A stretch of 64,000 bases of DNA, taken from assembly GCF_003333265.1 (NCBI RefSeq), contig NZ_QOLB01000117.1, positions 1-64,000 of the forward strand, in the 5' to 3' direction. Both the position numbers and the translations under genes were made by a program. Below the pieces are notes generated by a model, which saw only the letters and a list, made by a program, of their open reading frames with translations, was not told the origin of the DNA and searched no databases. Positions 24,254-34,077 of this stretch are shown in pieces. The DNA is from Candidatus Halocynthiibacter alkanivorans (lineage in GTDB: Bacteria; Pseudomonadota; Alphaproteobacteria; Rhodobacterales; Rhodobacteraceae). Each line of letters opens with the position of its first letter. Position 1 is the stretch's first letter.

Positions 24254-24473
24254 TTTGTCTCTGAAGCTGCGCGGCGCGCGACCTGCTTGGTTGCGCGCGG
24301 TTCCAACGGTGGACAATTGCACCAGACAGGCCTAATTTCCGGGCGAGACTGTGCCCGTGCCACCAGGGAAACCACTCTGCACAGCGGCATCTGCCCAGGC
24401 ACACAGCGACACTGCCCAATTCTAAGCGGAAGGCCATTTGTCTGAATATGCTCATTAAAACTGGAACTACTCA

Positions 24474-25832
24474 ATGACCCGCGTATTGATCCCTTCTGGC
24501 GCTCTGGGGCTGGGTTACGACCGGGACGCGTTGATGGCGGGCATTGCCAACAAGCCCGATGTCATCGCGATCGACGGCGGTTCAACCGACAGCGGCCCGT
24601 CCTATCTTGGCCACGGAATGTCAAAATATTCCGCCGCCTCCACCAAAGCAGAATGGCGCGGGCTGATGCAGGCGCGCGCGCAGGCCGGGGTGCCTCTGAT
24701 CATTGGCACCGCCGGCACATGCGGTGCGGACCAGACGGTCGACTGGCTGTTTGAGATCACCAAAGAGATCGCTGAAGAACTTGGCCAGGAGTTGAAGGTC
24801 GCCCTGCTCTATTCGGGACAGAGTGCTGCGACTGTGCTTACCGCGCTTGAAAACGGACGGGTCACCGCCCTGCCAGCGGCGCCCGCGATCAATGAAGACA
24901 TTATCAAAAGCTGCAGCAATATCGTCGCGTTGGCCGGTGCTGAGCAAATACAGGCGGCACTGAACACTGGCGCTGATATCATCATCGCCGGCCGCACCAC
25001 CGACACCGCAATCATTGCCGCCCTGCCGCTGATGCGCGGCGATCATGCCGGGGCGGTCTGGCACGGGGCCAAAGTGGGCGAATGCGGCGCAATAGCAACG
25101 ACACAGCCCGGCACAGGCGTTATCCAGCTGGACTTTGATGCGACCGGCTTCACCATCTTCCCGCTGGCGGAAACCGCCCGGGCGACGCCCTATACGGTGT
25201 CGGCTCATATGCTGTATGAAAACACCGACCCTTATATTCTGTATGAGCCGGGCGGGCACCTGGACGCGACCCGGGCCTGTTATACTGCGCTGGATTCCCG
25301 CACGGTGCGGGTTGAGGGCTCTGAATGGATCCCGGGTGCGTACACTGTAAAACTCGAGGGCGCCCGCATTGCCGGCTATCAGTCCGTCTGTATGGCGATC
25401 CTGCGCGAACGGCGTTATGTGGAAAACGCCCGCCAATGGGCCGATGACATCGTCGCGCAATGTTGCGCCAAAGTGGAAGACCGGTTGTCCCTGCCCGCGG
25501 AAGCGTTTGACATTGAGATCCGTCTGATTGGCGTGGATGCCACCCTGGGCGCGCTGGAAAGCAAAACCAGCACCCCCCATGAGGTTGGCGTGATGGGCAT
25601 TATTACGGCGCAGTCTGCAGAGCTGGCGCGGGAGATCGGCAAAATGCTAAACCCCTATCTGCTGCACCACCCGCTGATTGAGGATGAGCCGATGCCGACC
25701 TTCGCTTTCCCGTTTTCTCCGGCGGAAATGCAACGGGGCGCGCTGTATGAATTCTGCCTGAATCACATTATGGCGCTGGACGCTCCGATGGACGCGTTCC
25801 GCCTCGAAGTAAGAGAGACAGATCATGGCTGA
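24474..25832 (+). CDS. AtuA-family protein, DUF1446 (452 aa)
   Basis: The sequence begins VLIPSGALGLGYDRDAL and has DVIAIDGGSTDSGPSYLG, IIGTAGTCGADQTVDW, ADIIIAGRTTDTAI and YEPGGHLDAT, all characteristic of the acyclic terpene utilisation AtuA/DUF1446 family. In acyclic-terpene degraders AtuA works with the Atu cluster; in many other bacteria the gene stands with DUF4387 and metabolises unknown hydroxy or carboxylic acids. Here it overlaps a DUF4387 gene by eight bases and no acyl-CoA carboxylase genes are next to it. The substrate is therefore open. Confidence 0.85.
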   Translation: MTRVLIPSGALGLGYDRDALMAGIANKPDVIAIDGGSTDSGPSYLGHGMSKYSAASTKAEWRGLMQARAQAGVPLIIGTAGTCGADQTVDWLFEITKEIAEELGQELKVALLYSGQSAATVLTALENGRVTALPAAPAINEDIIKSCSNIVALAGAEQIQAALNTGADIIIAGRTTDTAIIAALPLMRGDHAGAVWHGAKVGECGAIATTQPGTGVIQLDFDATGFTIFPLAETARATPYTVSAHMLYENTDPYILYEPGGHLDATRACYTALDSRTVRVEGSEWIPGAYTVKLEGARIAGYQSVCMAILRERRYVENARQWADDIVAQCCAKVEDRLSLPAEAFDIEIRLIGVDATLGALESKTSTPHEVGVMGIITAQSAELAREIGKMLNPYLLHHPLIEDEPMPTFAFPFSPAEMQRGALYEFCLNHIMALDAPMDAFRLEVRETDHG

Positions 25833-26130
25833 ACTGGGTGAACTGGTCGAAAAAGTCCGCTCCAAAAATGCCGGGCCGTTCTGGCTTACCATTGACGTGT
25901 TTTGTGGCAGCCCGGAAATGTTCCGACGTGTGTCCGCGACGTTGAAGACCGCCGACGTTGCCCGGCTGTTTTCCGTGCCCGCAGAGACCATGAAGCGGTT
26001 TGATATCGACTCGTTGAATGTGGTGAAGTTTTCTTTGCCACGCCCGGTGGTACAGGGCACCCGCCAGGACCGCGATATGCATGGCGCGCAATGGGCCAAT
26101 TTGCTGGCGGAGCTGACGCTGGCTGAATAG
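25825..26130 (+). CDS. DUF4387 protein, AtuA partner (101 aa)
   Basis: Short soluble protein with NAGPFWLTIDVFC, FRRVSATLKTADVARLFSVP and FSLPRPVVQGTRQDRDMHGAQ, which fit DUF4387. This domain occurs either alone next to AtuA or fused to it, so the two probably form one functional unit. The start codon overlaps the end of the AtuA gene in another frame, implying coupled translation. The molecular activity of the domain is unknown. Confidence 0.85.
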   Translation: MAELGELVEKVRSKNAGPFWLTIDVFCGSPEMFRRVSATLKTADVARLFSVPAETMKRFDIDSLNVVKFSLPRPVVQGTRQDRDMHGAQWANLLAELTLAE

Positions 26131-26376
26131 GGCCGGCTGAACGGGCGCCGGCTGCGTGGCGACTGGCTGAGTGGACGCTGGCCCTGCAGCCGTTGGCAGC
26201 TTTGACAAAGGCGGCCCCGGGTCCGTACCCCGCTCCTGCACCCCGGTTCCGTACTCCGCTCCTGTGGCCTGCCCCTGATCCCTGCCCAAGGCAGGGTCGG
26301 CCCGGAGCGGGGCGCACGCCCTCCCCTGCAGCCTGCCGGCGACAGGTGTGGCGCTGCTGTGCTGGCCTCAACGGAT

Positions 26377-26829
26377 CTATGAATGGGAGGCGGCGTTCTC
26401 CGGGTCGGGCAGCAGATGGGCCAGAAGTGCACTGAGATGTTGCGCCATTTCAGCGCTGAGACCGGAAAACTGGCTGTCGATCTCGCTGCGGTACACGTCC
26501 CACATGCGGGTGCGCATAGCCTTGCCTGCAGCGGATAACTTCAACACCCTGCCACGCCGGTCCTGCGGCGAGGTCGTTTGCTCGATCAGCCCGGCATCCA
26601 TCATTTTATGGGCCTGGCGTGAAAAACTCGACTGCTCAAACAAGAGCTTGCCTTCCAGCGCGAAGGGACGCAGCCCCTCCTCGGCGCGGTCAAGCTCCTG
26701 CAAAACATCATACCATTTCAGATTGGGCAGGCCTTGCTCTGCAAGCGCCCGTTCTGATGCCCGGTAGATCCGGCGCTGAACCCGGTTCAGAGCGGTCCAG
26801 GCCTGCTCCTTGGCGGCAAATTCGGTCAT
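26377..26829 (-). CDS. MarR-family transcriptional regulator (150 aa)
   Basis: ATG at 26829 is eight bases after AGGAGG. The protein contains a winged helix with the MarR layout: WYDVLQELDRAEEGLRPFALE, LLFEQSSFSRQAHKMMDAGLI, then the wing TTSPQDRRGRVLKLSAAGKAM and a C-terminal dimerisation helix. MarR proteins usually repress a neighbouring gene and release DNA on binding an aromatic or other small ligand. The nearest candidates are the AtuA pair upstream on the plus strand or the nucleoside hydrolase. The 246 bp to the DUF4387 gene contain no gene. Confidence 0.8.
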   Translation of the reverse strand: MTEFAAKEQAWTALNRVQRRIYRASERALAEQGLPNLKWYDVLQELDRAEEGLRPFALEGKLLFEQSSFSRQAHKMMDAGLIEQTTSPQDRRGRVLKLSAAGKAMRTRMWDVYRSEIDSQFSGLSAEMAQHLSALLAHLLPDPENAASHS

Positions 26830-27074
26830 GTAAACATTCCTCCTGGCGCACTGGCTGCTGGAGCCGTGCGACGCCCGGGCGCCTGTCAGACCGGTGAGTG
26901 AAACCGACTGATGCCGCTGCGGTGATGGATTTCGTTGTGAGCCATTGACCATTTAAAACGCGGCGCATGTTTGTCCAGGCCGGTGCCGGAAATTCGCACC
27001 TGCACGCCATCAGATTTCAGCGACATAACCAGACGGGCAGCAATGCATCAGCTTGCAGCTGCCCGCCGGAACAC

Positions 27075-27995
27075 TCAGCTGAGCGTCGCGAGGTGGCCCA
27101 TAAACAAGCCCTTGACCGCCTCAGACTGCACCCCCATGCAGACCTGGATCGCAGGACGGCCCACGGCGCGATCAGCAATGGTCAGCCCGATTTCCTCGCC
27201 CTCACAGACCACCCGGACGGGCACGTCGCGCATTTCAAAAAGTTCGGGATGGGTGCAGGCAATCACTGCGGCGGGGTCATGCAGCGAACAGCCGTCAAAC
27301 TTGCCAACGGTTTCATAGAAATGCAGATAGAACACGCTCATTTCCTGCAGCATGCCACCCAGTTCCGGCGCCGCTTTGGCGATGGCGCTGAAATCGTCGC
27401 TAGTGCAGAGAATGCGGTGGGTCACATCAAGACCGACCAGGACCACCGGCGCGCCAGAGGCAAAAACGACCTCAGCCGCATGGGGGTCATGATAGATATT
27501 GGCTTCGGCATGCGGGGTGATGTTGCCACCCTCTTCCAGCGAGCCGCCCATTATGACGATGCGCGCCACGTTGGTGACAAACTCCGGGTCAAGCTGAATG
27601 GCCAGCGCGATATTGGTCAGCGGGCCGATCGGACAAACCACCAGCTCGCCTTTGTGTTCACGTGCCATGTGGCAGAGAAATGCGGCGGCACTTTCTTCAA
27701 TCGCCTTCGCGACCGGTGTTACGGCGGGAATATCGCCAAATCCTTCAGCGCCGTGCACATGTGCTGAAGGGGTAAACGGCGGCATTTGCAGCGGCCCTGT
27801 CGCCCCTTCTGCCACCGGCGCATCAACACCAGCAGCTTCCAGCAGGCGCAGCGCATTGCGGGTGGCCTGCTCGGTGCGTACATTGCCAAAAATCGACGTC
27901 AGACCCAGCAGTTCAATCTCTGGGGCTGCTGCCGCATAAAAGATCGCCATCGCGTCATCCACACCGGGATCTGTATCAATAATCAGCTTTACCAT
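27075..27995 (-). CDS. inosine/uridine-preferring nucleoside hydrolase (306 aa)
   Basis: The N-terminal calcium-binding signature IIDTDPGVDDAMAI is complete; IFGNV, VCPIGPLTNIALA, IVIMGGSLEEGGN and the C-terminal CSLHDPAAVI follow in family order. The enzyme would cleave the N-glycosidic bond of nucleosides to release base and ribose in salvage or catabolism. Length is typical. ATG 27995 gives the conserved start; two upstream in-frame ATG codons are less likely. It stands alone, separated from neighbours by terminator-like sequence on its upstream side. Confidence 0.9.
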   Translation of the reverse strand: MVKLIIDTDPGVDDAMAIFYAAAAPEIELLGLTSIFGNVRTEQATRNALRLLEAAGVDAPVAEGATGPLQMPPFTPSAHVHGAEGFGDIPAVTPVAKAIEESAAAFLCHMAREHKGELVVCPIGPLTNIALAIQLDPEFVTNVARIVIMGGSLEEGGNITPHAEANIYHDPHAAEVVFASGAPVVLVGLDVTHRILCTSDDFSAIAKAAPELGGMLQEMSVFYLHFYETVGKFDGCSLHDPAAVIACTHPELFEMRDVPVRVVCEGEEIGLTIADRAVGRPAIQVCMGVQSEAVKGLFMGHLATLS

Positions 27996-28069
27996 GTCGT
28001 GCACCATTCCTGTTGAAGCGGTGAGAAATAACACTCACGTTCCCGCAAACACAAGCGGGTTTTACCCAT

Positions 28070-28100
28070 AAAAAAGCCCCCCGGATTTGCCGGGAGGCCG
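28070..28100 (-). terminator. intrinsic terminator of ychF
   Basis: On the minus strand GGCCTCCCGG and CCGGGGGG pair around a short AAAT loop and are followed by CTTTTTT. It lies 20 bases past the ychF stop. Confidence 0.8.
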
Positions 28101-28120
28101 TGACATCATTTCAGTGACGA

Positions 28121-29218
28121 TTATTTGTTGAACAGGAAGTGCAGAACGTCGCCGTCTTTGACGCCATAGGCTTTACCCTCTGCGCGCATTTTGCCGGCTT
28201 CTTTGGCCTTTGTTTCACCACCCAGAGTGACAAAGTCGTCATAGGCGATGGTTTCGGCGCGGATGAAACCTTTTTCAAAGTCACCGTGAATCACACCGGC
28301 GGCCTGAGGCGCCAGCGTGCCCTGACGGATGGTCCAGGCCCGCGCCTCTTTGGGGCCGACAGTGAAATAGGTTTCCAGATGCAGCAGCTGGTAACCGGCG
28401 CGGATCAGCCGATCGAGCCCGGCCTCTTCCAGTCCCATTTCAGTCAGGAACATCTCTGCCTCATCGGCATCCAGCTGGCTGATCTCTTCTTCGATCTTCG
28501 CTGAAATCACCACCGAGGCCGCGCCCTGTTCCAGCGCCATTTTATGCACCGCATCCGACAACGCGTTGCCTTCCGAGGCTTCATCTTCGCCAACGTTACA
28601 GACATAGAGGATCGGCTTGGTGGTCAGAAGCTGCAGCATTTTCCAGGCTTTGGCGTCGTCTTCATCGACCTCCACGTAGCGCGCCGGACGACCCTCTTCC
28701 AGCATCGCGATCGCAGCGCGCATCAGGCGTTCCTGCTGCACCGCTTCTTTGTCACCGCCACGCACTTTGCGGGTGATGTTCTGCAACCGTTTTTCGATCG
28801 ATTCCATATCGGCCAGCATCAGTTCGGTTTCGACAACCTGTGCGTCCTCAACCGGGTTCACCCGGCCTTCAACATGGGTGACATCGCCGTCTTCAAAACA
28901 GCGCACCACATGGGCGATGGCATCACATTCGCGGATATTGGCCAGAAACTGGTTGCCAAGGCCTTCGCCCTGAGAGGCGCCTTTGACCAGACCGGCGATA
29001 TCCACAAAGGTCATCCGGGTGGGGATGATGTTTTTGGACCCGGCGATTGTGGCCAGTTTGTCCAGACGCGCATCCGGCACGCCCACGTCCCCCACATTGG
29101 GTTCAATGGTGCAGAAAGGAAAGTTGGCGGCCTGTGCGGCCGCGGTTTTTGTCAATGCGTTGAACAGGGTCGATTTGCCGACGTTCGGCAGGCCCACAAT
29201 TCCGGTCTTAAAGCCCAT
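28121..29218 (-). CDS. ychF: redox-responsive ATPase/GTPase YchF (365 aa)
   Basis: Obg-family P-loop protein with [19 protein letters not shown], the switch region [16 protein letters not shown] and a C-terminal TGS-like domain ([32 protein letters not shown]). YchF/OLA1 prefers ATP, binds ribosomes and is linked to translation and oxidative stress responses. ATG 29218 lies after AGGAGG; a GTG one codon earlier is also possible. Length is normal for the family, and an intrinsic terminator follows directly. It is probably a single-gene transcript. Confidence 0.95.
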   Translation of the reverse strand: MGFKTGIVGLPNVGKSTLFNALTKTAAAQAANFPFCTIEPNVGDVGVPDARLDKLATIAGSKNIIPTRMTFVDIAGLVKGASQGEGLGNQFLANIRECDAIAHVVRCFEDGDVTHVEGRVNPVEDAQVVETELMLADMESIEKRLQNITRKVRGGDKEAVQQERLMRAAIAMLEEGRPARYVEVDEDDAKAWKMLQLLTTKPILYVCNVGEDEASEGNALSDAVHKMALEQGAASVVISAKIEEEISQLDADEAEMFLTEMGLEEAGLDRLIRAGYQLLHLETYFTVGPKEARAWTIRQGTLAPQAAGVIHGDFEKGFIRAETIAYDDFVTLGGETKAKEAGKMRAEGKAYGVKDGDVLHFLFNK

Positions 29219-29298
29219 CACGGCCTCCTGATCTGATTTTCCCCGCTTCTAGGGTCTGGAGGCCGCAAGAGCAAGCTTTGTTGGCCTGCACCGCCTTG

Positions 29299-29910
29299 TT
29301 AGGCGCCCGGTCGCGTGGCCTGCATCGCCTCGCGGAGCGCAAATCCGGCCTGCCAGTCGGCCAGCGCCGGACGCCCTGCACGCCAGTCACGGTCAGCATG
29401 GCGAAAATCAAGATATTCCAGCGCGGAACCCACTGCGATCTGCGCGATGTTCAGAGGGCCGGACAACTGGCCAATGTTGTTTTGCTCAATGGCATCCAGA
29501 GCGCGGGTGACGCGAACCCACTGGCTTTCGACCCAGGTCGCAAAGACCAGCTCTTCCGGGCGGACCCGTGTCTCATAAACCATCATCACCGCCGCATCCA
29601 TGATCCCGTCCGCCGTGGCCTCAAGCGTCAAGATATCCCACAGTTCGGGCGCCACAGGATAAAGACTGCCCCCGGCCAGATCATCCAGGTAGCGGGTGAT
29701 CACCCGGCTGTCATAGAGCGCCGTGCCATCCGCAAGCAGCAGGCAGGGTATTTTCCCAAGTGGGTTCTGTGCGGTCAGCACCGGGCTTTGTTTCAGCGGT
29801 GTGCTGCCAACTTCGACTTGTTCAACCCGGTCAGCCAGGCCCAGTTCCAACAGGCAGACCCGCACCTTGCGGGCAAACGGCGACGCCGCAGACGTATATA
29901 GTTTCATCAT
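29299..29910 (-). CDS. glutathione S-transferase family protein (203 aa)
   Basis: The N-terminal thioredoxin-like domain begins MKLYTSAASPFARKVRVCLLE, with the serine of the SPFARK motif in the catalytic position of bacterial beta-like GSTs, then QNPLGKIPCLLLADG and LYDSRVITRYLDD as the glutathione-binding segment. The C-terminal half is helical. Three consecutive ATG codons (29913, 29910, 29907) follow AGAGG; the middle one has the best spacing. The product probably conjugates or reduces small electrophiles in the cytoplasm. The substrate is unknown. Confidence 0.85.
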   Translation of the reverse strand: MMKLYTSAASPFARKVRVCLLELGLADRVEQVEVGSTPLKQSPVLTAQNPLGKIPCLLLADGTALYDSRVITRYLDDLAGGSLYPVAPELWDILTLEATADGIMDAAVMMVYETRVRPEELVFATWVESQWVRVTRALDAIEQNNIGQLSGPLNIAQIAVGSALEYLDFRHADRDWRAGRPALADWQAGFALREAMQATRPGA

Positions 29911-30220
29911 CATGATCCTCTGAATTCGCCTGGCCAACGGCCCGGGCCTTTGGCCACAGCTGTGCCTGATTTTCCACCCGGCGCAACCTTTTTCACCGTT
30001 TGAATTATCCTCACCGCTCTTGCCTGCGCAGCAAACCAATGGTGCCGCTTCGCCGCCGGAGCGCACAAACCCTTCGCTGACCGTTGAAATGCTCAGGAAT
30101 TCACCCCGGGCACAGCGCGAATCCCGCCTCCCGGCCAGGAACTTCCACAATCCTCGCCACTATCGCATTGATTTCGCCCCCTGCTTGCAGCACAACAATG
30201 CGAACTTCCAGGGGGCTGAC
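29911..30220. other. divergent intergenic region between GST gene and trpA
   Basis: About 310 bp without a convincing gene. It must hold the trpA promoter and the promoter of the GST gene. No attenuator-like leader peptide with clustered Trp codons was seen. Confidence 0.5.
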
Positions 30221-31012
30221 ATGACCAGAATCAACGATAAATTCGCCGAATTGAACGCTGCCGGGAAAAAGGCCTTTGTGTCTTATGTCATGGCCGGCGA
30301 TCCTGATTTCGACACCTCGCTTGAAATCGTCAAGGCACTGCCCGGCGCTGGCGTCGACATTATTGAACTGGGCCTGCCCTTTACCGACCCGATGGCGGAC
30401 GGTGTAATCATTCAGCTGGCCGGGCAGCGCGCCCTTGCTGCCGGCATGACGCTGAATAGAACACTGGAACTGGCGACGGAATTCCGCAAAGGCGACAACA
30501 CCACGCCGATCGTGCTGATGGGCTATTACAACCCGATCTATTCACACGGTGTCGACAGGTTCCTGGTTGACGCCAAAGCTGCTGGCATTGACGGGCTGAT
30601 CGTGGTCGACCTGCCGCCGGAAGAAGACAGCGAGTTGTGCATCCCGGCCCAGGCAGCGGGGATGAACTTTATTCGGCTGGCAACCCCAACCACCGATAAC
30701 AAGCGTCTGCCCAAAGTGATGCAGAACACCTCGGGTTTTGTCTATTACGTCTCGATCACCGGCATCACTGGCGCCGCCGAGGCAGAAGCGGTGAATGTTG
30801 CCCCCGAAGTGGCCCGGATCAAAGCGCAGACCGATCTGCCGGTGATCGTGGGTTTTGGCATCAACACGCCGGAAAAATCCGAAGCCATTGCAGGCATCGC
30901 GGATGGGTGTGTGGTTGGGTCGGCCATCGTCAAGGAAATCGGTGCCGGAAAATCGGCCAGCGAAGTGGCGGCTTTTGTCAAATCACTGGCAGACGGCGCC
31001 CACCGCGCCTGA
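30221..31012 (+). CDS. trpA: tryptophan synthase alpha chain (263 aa)
   Basis: Classic TrpA barrel: [34 protein letters not shown] with the catalytic Glu and Asp, [11 protein letters not shown], and [12 protein letters not shown] plus [10 protein letters not shown] for the phosphate site. It splits indole-3-glycerol phosphate into indole and glyceraldehyde 3-phosphate for TrpB. GGGGG precedes ATG 30221, and a long upstream open frame is discarded because the family starts here. trpA is separated by about 9.6 kb from trpB and trpF, both present in this window on the other strand. Confidence 0.95.
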   Translation: MTRINDKFAELNAAGKKAFVSYVMAGDPDFDTSLEIVKALPGAGVDIIELGLPFTDPMADGVIIQLAGQRALAAGMTLNRTLELATEFRKGDNTTPIVLMGYYNPIYSHGVDRFLVDAKAAGIDGLIVVDLPPEEDSELCIPAQAAGMNFIRLATPTTDNKRLPKVMQNTSGFVYYVSITGITGAAEAEAVNVAPEVARIKAQTDLPVIVGFGINTPEKSEAIAGIADGCVVGSAIVKEIGAGKSASEVAAFVKSLADGAHRA

Positions 31013-31048
31013 TTTCAGAGGGCCGGTTGTTCAGGGCTAGGAGGCCGC

Positions 31049-31396
31049 TCAGGGTGAGACTGCCCGGTCCAGCTTTGCCGCACAGATAAAGTCGTTGTCG
31101 CTGAGCCCGCCGCTTTCGTGGGTGGTATAGGTGACGGTGCAATAGCCCCAGCCAAAAGCGGTATCGCTGTGATGGCCGGTCTGGTCCGACAACCAGGCCG
31201 CCAGATTGGCCGTATAGACCGCTTTGGCAAAGGCTTTGAATTTGAAACGCCGCGAGATTTCTGTGCCGTCCGCGGACAGGGCCCAGTCTTCATGCAGTTG
31301 CGCCATCATCTCTTTTACCGCCTCAGTGCCGAGCGCATCAACGCCACCGGCACAGGCTACGCAGTCTTTGTTCGCCAGATCGCTTGTGTTTGTCAT
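31049..31396 (-). CDS. phhB: 4a-hydroxytetrahydrobiopterin dehydratase (115 aa)
   Basis: The conserved core is YTANLAAWLSDQTGHHSDTA followed by WGYCTVTYTTHESGGLSDND, the pterin-4a-carbinolamine dehydratase signature. The enzyme recycles the pterin cofactor oxidised by phenylalanine hydroxylase, encoded just upstream. ATG 31396 is eight bases after GGA; an ATG at 31405 is an alternative. Immediate linkage (under 15 bp) to phhA makes a two-gene transcript very likely. Confidence 0.9.
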   Translation of the reverse strand: MTNTSDLANKDCVACAGGVDALGTEAVKEMMAQLHEDWALSADGTEISRRFKFKAFAKAVYTANLAAWLSDQTGHHSDTAFGWGYCTVTYTTHESGGLSDNDFICAAKLDRAVSP

Positions 31397-31408
31397 ATCA
31401 GTCATCCT

Positions 31409-32209
31409 TTAACCCGCTTGTTTATCAATGACGGGGTATAACGGGGCAAATAACCCCAATGTTTTTGCACGCGCGACATCAGCCAAAAGGTCACGCTCCG
31501 CCACCGCGAACAGATCATCCAGATCCTCGATCACAAAATAGACCGGCTGATGGATGTCGATCCGGTAGGGCGTGCGCAGAATATCCTGCACATCAAACGG
31601 GCGCCGCTGGGGCACATCACTGCCGACACTATACATCAATTCGGTGCGGGATGACGACAGGCCGGATCCCAGCGCTTTGATCTTGCCCTTCACCCGGGTC
31701 AGGCCAAATTCAATAGAAAACCAGTAGAGCCGGATCAGCCAGGCGTAATCCGATTTGTCCGCCGCCTGCCCGGCACGCCCGATCGCCTGGGAAAACTCGG
31801 CAAAACGCGGATCAGCAAGCAGCGGCGTGTGCCCGAAGATTTCGTGAAAGATATCAGGCTCCTCAATATAGTCGAAATCTTTGCGGCTGCGGATAAAGGA
31901 CGCCGCCGGAAAAATGCGCTGCGCCAGCAGGTCGAAAAACTGCGCAAATCCGATCAGCGCCGGCACCGGCGTAACCTGCCAGCCGGTCAACGCGCGCAGC
32001 GTTTCAGAGACATCATTGCATTGCGGCACCCGGTCGGCGGGCAGGTTCAGCTTGCTGTATCCGGCTAAGACCGGCGGCGCCGAGCAACGTTTAACATTCG
32101 GCATCTGGGCGGCAAACAGGTCGGTCCAGACTCTGTCATCATCAGCGGTATAAGCGATATTGCCGTCTTTATCGGGCATGCGGGCTGCATAGGCGCTTGT
32201 TTTGACCAT
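31409..32209 (-). CDS. phhA: phenylalanine 4-monooxygenase (266 aa)
   Basis: Iron-binding residues of aromatic amino acid hydroxylases are present: EPDIFHEIFGHTPLL (two His) and YWFSIEFGLTRV (Glu). FPAASFIRSRKDFDYI and YSVGSDVPQRRPFD fit the family. It converts phenylalanine to tyrosine with tetrahydropterin and oxygen. ATG 32209 follows GGAGGG. phhB lies next to it and a divergent Lrp-type gene starts 128 bp away. The protein is of normal bacterial PhhA length and lacks the regulatory ACT domain of animal enzymes. Confidence 0.95.
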   Translation of the reverse strand: MVKTSAYAARMPDKDGNIAYTADDDRVWTDLFAAQMPNVKRCSAPPVLAGYSKLNLPADRVPQCNDVSETLRALTGWQVTPVPALIGFAQFFDLLAQRIFPAASFIRSRKDFDYIEEPDIFHEIFGHTPLLADPRFAEFSQAIGRAGQAADKSDYAWLIRLYWFSIEFGLTRVKGKIKALGSGLSSSRTELMYSVGSDVPQRRPFDVQDILRTPYRIDIHQPVYFVIEDLDDLFAVAERDLLADVARAKTLGLFAPLYPVIDKQAG

Positions 32210-32337
32210 AAGACCCTCCATTCATCTAAGGGTATTTTACCGCAATTTGAGGGAAATTATTCACCTCATAGCCTGAATTCTGGCGCCATTTGGAAATTCT
32301 ATTTCTGAAATGCAGCAATTTGTGAAATAATTGATCC

Positions 32338-32820
32338 ATGATAAAAATAGATGAATTCGATCAGGCGATCCTGCGGCAGTTGCAACTGGACGGCAAAATC
32401 AGCGTTCAGGACCTGGCAACAAAAACCAATATGTCGGCCTCGCCCTGTTGGCGACGGGTGCGGCGGATGGAAACCGAGGGCACGATTGACCGCTATGTCG
32501 CGGTGCTGAATCCAAGAAACCTTGGCCTGCAGGCACTGGCTCATGTGCATGTGTCGCTGATGGATCACACGGAGCAGACCATTGCGACATTCGATAATTT
32601 TGTTCAGACCCAGGACCAGATTGTTGAATGCAGTTCGATCACCGGTGACAATGATTATGTGCTGAAAGTGGTGGCCGAAGACCCGGAGGCCCTGGAAAGC
32701 TTTATTATGAAAAGCATTCTGCGCCTGGGCATCGTGCGTTCTTCCATGACTAATTTTGTGCTGCGCCGCACCAAAGAGACCACAGCCCTGCCCGTCCGGC
32801 TGCAGCTTCCTGACCGTTAA
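32338..32820 (+). CDS. Lrp/AsnC-family regulator (160 aa)
   Basis: N-terminal helix-turn-helix (IDEFDQAILRQLQLDGKISVQ then MSASPCWRRVRRMETEG) followed by a RAM/AsnC ligand-binding domain with CSSITGDNDYVLKVVAEDPEAL. Lrp-type proteins often bind an amino acid and regulate divergent catabolic genes. Divergent orientation to phhA makes phenylalanine or tyrosine response plausible, though this is inference. The shared 128-bp gap is AT-rich and suitable for regulatory binding. Confidence 0.9.
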   Translation: MIKIDEFDQAILRQLQLDGKISVQDLATKTNMSASPCWRRVRRMETEGTIDRYVAVLNPRNLGLQALAHVHVSLMDHTEQTIATFDNFVQTQDQIVECSSITGDNDYVLKVVAEDPEALESFIMKSILRLGIVRSSMTNFVLRRTKETTALPVRLQLPDR

Positions 32821-32913
32821 AGCTGCGCAGATCCTGCCCGCCATCTTTTCATTGCATCAAAACTGGCAAATTGGTAACAGGACTTAACCAATTCCGGAAA
32901 AATGGACGCTGAA

Positions 32914-34077
32914 ATGGCTGTGATCACCAATAATGACGACCTGAAACGCATCTATCGGCGGCGCGTTCCGAAAATGTTCTACGACTATGCGGAATCCGGA
33001 AGCTGGACTGAGCAGACCTTTCGCGAGAATACCAGCGATTTTGATCAGTTGCGCCTGCGTCAGCGGGTTGCGGTCGATATGTCTGATCGAACTACCGCTA
33101 CAAAAATGGTCGGCCAGGACGTAGCGATGCCGGTGGCGTTGGCGCCAGTCGGGATGTTGGGCATGCAATGCGCGGACGGCGAGATTAAAGCGGCAAAAGC
33201 GGCCGAGAAATTCGGCGTACCGTTCACCCTGTCAACCATGTCGATTTGTTCCATCGAAGATGTGGCGGAAAACACCACGCAGCCGTTTTGGTTTCAGCTT
33301 TACACCATGAAAGACCAGGACTATCTTCGCCGGTTGATTGAACGCGCCAGGGCTGCGAAATGTTCGGCGCTGGTGATCACGCTGGATCTGCAAATTCTGG
33401 GCCAGCGGCATAAGGATCTGAAAAACGGCCTCTCCGCCCCGCCCAAGCTGACGATCCCCACCATGATCAACCTCGCAACCAAATGGCGCTGGGGCCTTGG
33501 CATGCTGGGCACCAAACGTCGCGGATTTGGCAACATTATCGGACACATAGATAATATCTCCGACCCGTCATCGCTGATCCACTGGACCGCGAGCCAGTTT
33601 GATCTGACGCTCGACTGGGACAAGATCGCAAAAATCAAAGAGATGTGGGGCGGCAAGGTGATCCTGAAAGGGATCCTCGACGCTGACGACGCCCGCATGG
33701 CTGTCAAAGTCGGCGCTGATGCAATCATTGTGTCCAACCACGGCGGCCGCCAGCTGGACGGGGCGATTTCATCAATTCGCGCGCTGCCCGCGATCCTTGA
33801 CGCGGTTGGCGACCAGGTCGACGTCTATCTCGACAGCGGTATCCGCTCGGGCCAGGACGTGCTCAAAGCCATCGCCATGGGTGCCAAAGGCACGATGATC
33901 GGCCGCGCCTACATCTATGGCCTGGGCGCGAAGGGTGAAGCGGGCGTGACCCGGGCGCTGGAGTTAATGCACAAAGAGTTGGATGTTTCGATGGCGCTGT
34001 GCGGACACCGGGATCTTAACCAGGTCGACCGTGATATTCTGCTGGTGCCAAAAGGGTTTGAAGGCGACTGGGTCTAG
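32914..34077 (+). CDS. lldD: FMN-dependent L-lactate dehydrogenase (387 aa)
   Basis: Member of the FMN alpha-hydroxyacid dehydrogenase family: VPKMFYDYAESGSWTEQTFREN, FWFQLYTMKDQDY, ALVITLDLQILGQRHKDLKNG and the catalytic SNHGGRQLDG, then DSGIRSGQDVLKAIAMGAK. LldD oxidises L-lactate to pyruvate and feeds the respiratory chain at the membrane. ATG 32914 matches the common family start (MAVITN); an ATG four codons earlier is possible. No lactate permease or LldR-type regulator is adjacent. The stop overlaps the convergent MFS gene by four bases. Confidence 0.9.
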   Translation: MAVITNNDDLKRIYRRRVPKMFYDYAESGSWTEQTFRENTSDFDQLRLRQRVAVDMSDRTTATKMVGQDVAMPVALAPVGMLGMQCADGEIKAAKAAEKFGVPFTLSTMSICSIEDVAENTTQPFWFQLYTMKDQDYLRRLIERARAAKCSALVITLDLQILGQRHKDLKNGLSAPPKLTIPTMINLATKWRWGLGMLGTKRRGFGNIIGHIDNISDPSSLIHWTASQFDLTLDWDKIAKIKEMWGGKVILKGILDADDARMAVKVGADAIIVSNHGGRQLDGAISSIRALPAILDAVGDQVDVYLDSGIRSGQDVLKAIAMGAKGTMIGRAYIYGLGAKGEAGVTRALELMHKELDVSMALCGHRDLNQVDRDILLVPKGFEGDWV

